A DNA stretch of 64,000 nt from an uncultured Alphaproteobacteria bacterium (lineage in GTDB: Bacteria; Pseudomonadota; Alphaproteobacteria; RF32; CAG-239): assembly GCA_944391495.1 (NCBI GenBank), contig CALXTU010000002.1, forward strand, positions 147,736-211,735. Direction: 5' to 3'. This document shows, piece after piece, positions 61,573-64,000 of this stretch. The position numbers were made by a program, and so were the translations under genes. The notes below the pieces were generated by a model that saw nothing but the letters and a program-made list of their open reading frames with translations, was not told the origin of the DNA and made no database searches. Each line of letters starts with the position of its first letter. The stretch's first letter is position 1.

Positions 61573-64000
61573 TTACGCCACTTTGGCATCAAAACAGACG
61601 CCGGCGCCTTCAATATCGGCTTTGGTGCCGCCGGTGCAGGTGTTGTCCACCTTAACCGCCAGAACCTGCTCGGCAATATAGGCCTTGTTTTCCTCCAGTG
61701 CCTGAGCCAGCTCGGCGCTTTCGGTGGCGTAGCTCAGCTCAATGCGGTCGGAAATATTAAAGTCTTTATCCTTACGCAAAGTCTGCACCAGACGGACAAA
61801 GTCGCGCGCCATGCCTTCGCGTTTGAGCTCCGGCGTGACAATGGTATCCAAAGTAACCAGTGCTTTGTTATCGGCAAAAGCACGACCGGCAACGCCGTCT
61901 TTCATATCCAGGCGAACCTCAAACAAATCTTTGGTCAGATTATGGCCGGCAATCGTCACGGTGCCGTCGGCATTGAGGCTCCACTGCCCTTGTTTATAGG
62001 CGGCCATGACCGCACCCATCTCTTTGCCCAGCGCCTTGCCCAAAAGCGGCGTGTACAGATAAACTTTCTTTTCGGCATAGGCTGCAAGATCGGCATCAAA
62101 TAAAACTTCTTTAACATTAAGTTCGTCTTTGACAATCTCGCAATAGGCCGGTGACAATTCGCGGCCGACAACCGTCAGTGACTTTAACGGCAGGCGGTTG
62201 CGCAAATTCTTTTCCTCACGGATAAATTTGGCCGCCGAACACAAATCCTGCAAAAAGTCCATATCCTCAACCAGGGCGGCGTCAAACTTGACAGCCTCCA
62301 ACGACGGATAGTCGGCCAGATGGACGGATTCTTCACCGCTTAAAGTTTTGTAGACATATTCGGCGACAAAGGGCATCAGCGGCGCGGCAATTTTGCTCAA
62401 ATTGAGCAAAACGGTGTACAAGACATCAAAAGCCAGCGGCTCGCCTTCCCAAAAACGATCGCGGGTGCGGCGGATATACCAGTTGTTCAAGATCTCGATA
62501 AACGCGGCAATCTCATTACAGGCCACGGCCACGTCATAAGTTTCGAGCCCGTGTCTGACGACATCTGCCAGCTTTTTCAATTTAGACAAAATATAGTTGT
62601 CCATGGCCTCGGTCGAGGTATAAACCTCTTTGGCCTTGTAGCTTTCGGCATTGGCATAAAGCGTAAAGAAGTAAAACGCGTTCCACAGCGGAATCAAAGC
62701 CTCGCGGGCGGCTTTGGCAATCTCTTTACCTTCTTTGTCAACCGCCAGATTACCGCCTTTCAAGACCGGCGACGATACCAAAAACCAACGCAGCGTATCC
62801 GAGCCGATGGTGTCTAAAACCTCGTTCGGATCAGGATAGTTTTTCAGGCGTTTGGAAAGCTTTTGTCCGCCCTCGGCCATCAACAGACCGGTGCAGATGC
62901 AGTTTTTGAACGCCGGACGATTGTGCAGCGCGGTTGCCAGAACCGTCAGGGTATAAAACCAGCCGCGGGTCTGGTCAATAGCCTCGACAATGAAGTCCGC
63001 CGGAAAGTGGTTTTCAAACCATTCTTTGTTTTCAAACGGATAATGTACCTGAGCATAAGGCATTGAGCCGGATTCAAACCAGCAGTCAAACACATCGCTG
63101 ACGCGATGCATCATCGTCTTGCCGGACGGATCATCAAGATTGGGATAAACAACATCGTCAATGTAAGGCTTGTGCAGATCGGTTACGTCAAAACCGGTTT
63201 TTGCTTTAATCTCGGCAACCGAGCCGAAAACGTCTATCCGCGGAAAAGCCGGATTATCCGACTTCCAGACCGGAATCGGCGTTCCCCAAAAGCGGTTGCG
63301 CGAAATTGACCAGTCGCGGGCACCCTCCAGCCATTTGCCAAAGCGGCCGTCTTTAATATGCTCGGGAACCCAGTTAATCTGCTGGTTGTTTTTGACCATA
63401 TCGTCGCGGAAGTCGGTTACACGGACAAACCATGATGACATTGCTTTGTAAATCAGCGGCGTGTCGGTGCGCCAGCAGAACGGGTAAGAGTGGGTGTACT
63501 GCTCTTTTTTGACTAACAGGCCGTTTTCTTTCAGCCATTGCATAATCGGCTCGTTGGTTTCAAAAACCTGTTTGCCTTCGTAATCTGGAACTTCGGCGGT
63601 AAATTTACCGGCCTCGTCAACCGGGCAGACAATCGGAAAATGCTCGTCGCAGGCACGGCAGACATCAAAGTCATCCTGACCGAAACCGGGAGCGATGTGA
63701 ACAACGCCGGTACCGTCTTCGGTTGAGACAAACTCGCCGGCCAAAACCTTAAAGCAGCCCTTTTCTTTTAAATGTCTGAAGTACGGGAACATCGGCTCAT
63801 AGCTCATACCGACCAGGTCGCGCCCTTTTAAGGAACCAACCTCAACGGCATGCTCAAGCTGCTTTTTATAGCGGCCGAGAAGCGCGCGACCCAAAATATA
63901 TTTTTGGCCGTCTTCTTCCATAATGACGTAGTCGATATCCTCGCCCACCGCCAGCATCAGGTTTGACGGCAGGGTCCACGGCGTGGTTGTCCAGACCAGG
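61573..64000 (-). CDS. ileS: Isoleucyl-tRNA synthetase, C-terminal 808 residues (truncated by window edge)
   Basis: The frame is open to the window edge, where it reads LVWTTTPWTLPSNL. The visible part has the editing domain, WFYTLTVLATALHNRPAFKN, the KMSKS-type motif KLSKRLKNYPDP and the anticodon-binding region. KLSKRLKNYPDP and the lack of a C-terminal zinc finger mark the eukaryotic-like (type 2) IleS group, which includes mupirocin-insensitive enzymes. It charges tRNA-Ile and edits valine. The N-terminal HIGH motif is outside the window. Confidence 0.95.
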   Translation of the reverse strand, partial: LVWTTTPWTLPSNLMLAVGEDIDYVIMEEDGQKYILGRALLGRYKKQLEHAVEVGSLKGRDLVGMSYEPMFPYFRHLKEKGCFKVLAGEFVSTEDGTGVVHIAPGFGQDDFDVCRACDEHFPIVCPVDEAGKFTAEVPDYEGKQVFETNEPIMQWLKENGLLVKKEQYTHSYPFCWRTDTPLIYKAMSSWFVRVTDFRDDMVKNNQQINWVPEHIKDGRFGKWLEGARDWSISRNRFWGTPIPVWKSDNPAFPRIDVFGSVAEIKAKTGFDVTDLHKPYIDDVVYPNLDDPSGKTMMHRVSDVFDCWFESGSMPYAQVHYPFENKEWFENHFPADFIVEAIDQTRGWFYTLTVLATALHNRPAFKNCICTGLLMAEGGQKLSKRLKNYPDPNEVLDTIGSDTLRWFLVSSPVLKGGNLAVDKEGKEIAKAAREALIPLWNAFYFFTLYANAESYKAKEVYTSTEAMDNYILSKLKKLADVVRHGLETYDVAVACNEIAAFIEILNNWYIRRTRDRFWEGEPLAFDVLYTVLLNLSKIAAPLMPFVAEYVYKTLSGEESVHLADYPSLEAVKFDAALVEDMDFLQDLCSAAKFIREEKNLRNRLPLKSLTVVGRELSPAYCEIVKDELNVKEVLFDADLAAYAEKKVYLYTPLLGKALGKEMGAVMAAYKQGQWSLNADGTVTIAGHNLTKDLFEVRLDMKDGVAGRAFADNKALVTLDTIVTPELKREGMARDFVRLVQTLRKDKDFNISDRIELSYATESAELAQALEENKAYIAEQVLAVKVDNTCTGGTKADIEGAGVCFDAKVA

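Overview
The window reads as a piece of an alphaproteobacterial chromosome with medium GC content. The placement rests on gene families typical of that class: FlbT and FlbD flagellar regulators, the DUF1013/TrcR cell-cycle regulator, a TIGR01459-type HAD protein, and a 6S-like RNA just downstream of zapA. The DUF1566-like secreted proteins, a eukaryotic-type IleS and many dispersed intergenic repeats would fit an uncultured, possibly host-associated lineage, but that is inference. The genetic code looks standard: TGA is used as a stop in several housekeeping genes. No tRNA, rRNA, CRISPR array, prophage or insertion sequence was recognised.

Layout. 1-696: truncated unknown gene (minus). 878-4524: division and wall start cluster mraZ-rsmH-ftsL-ftsI with a four-repeat MraZ box on its promoter; the cluster stops after ftsI. 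4576-6190: structured leader, a DUF1566-like secreted-protein gene broken by one in-frame TGA, and an intact paralogue. 6375-12193 (minus): trcR with a histone-H1-like tail, a membrane protein, rpmE, an OmpA-like protein, a degenerate inositol-monophosphatase-like protein, efp and a ThiE-like protein. 12290-13914 (plus): coiled-coil protein, zapA, 6S-like RNA and a YmdB-family phosphodiesterase.

13904-24559 (minus): a tight flagellar operon fliF-fliG-fliH-fliN-flbD-flhA-flhG, followed by an unknown protein and a membrane J-domain protein. 24761-29220 (minus): hook operon fliK-flgD-flgE, where FlgE carries two tandem inserted modules. 29389-31224: accB-accC. 31262-32326: Sel1-repeat protein. 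32488-37230 (minus): three flagellin paralogues and flbT, separated by repeat-rich spacers. Together these loci supply basal body, export gate, switch, hook and filament parts with their sigma-54 (FlbD) and post-transcriptional (FlbT) control.

37370-44220: Uup-type ABC-F ATPase, a DotB/PilT-like ATPase, a HAD-like protein lacking its nucleophile, tcdA, tatD and alr. 44258-44430: candidate small RNA or small-protein unit on the minus strand. 44502-51220: ferritin-like protein, rpe, a PhoB-type regulator, tgt, a LOG-family protein, a fused SpmA-SpmB protein, dtd and an unknown helical protein. 51174-56834: envelope genes (two exported proteins, DUF1294, Smr, membrane protein, mltA, Tim44-like) and secB. 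56891-61288: a 1465-residue unrecognised protein with hydrophobic segments and calcium-binding-like repeats. 61573-64000: the C-terminal part of ileS.
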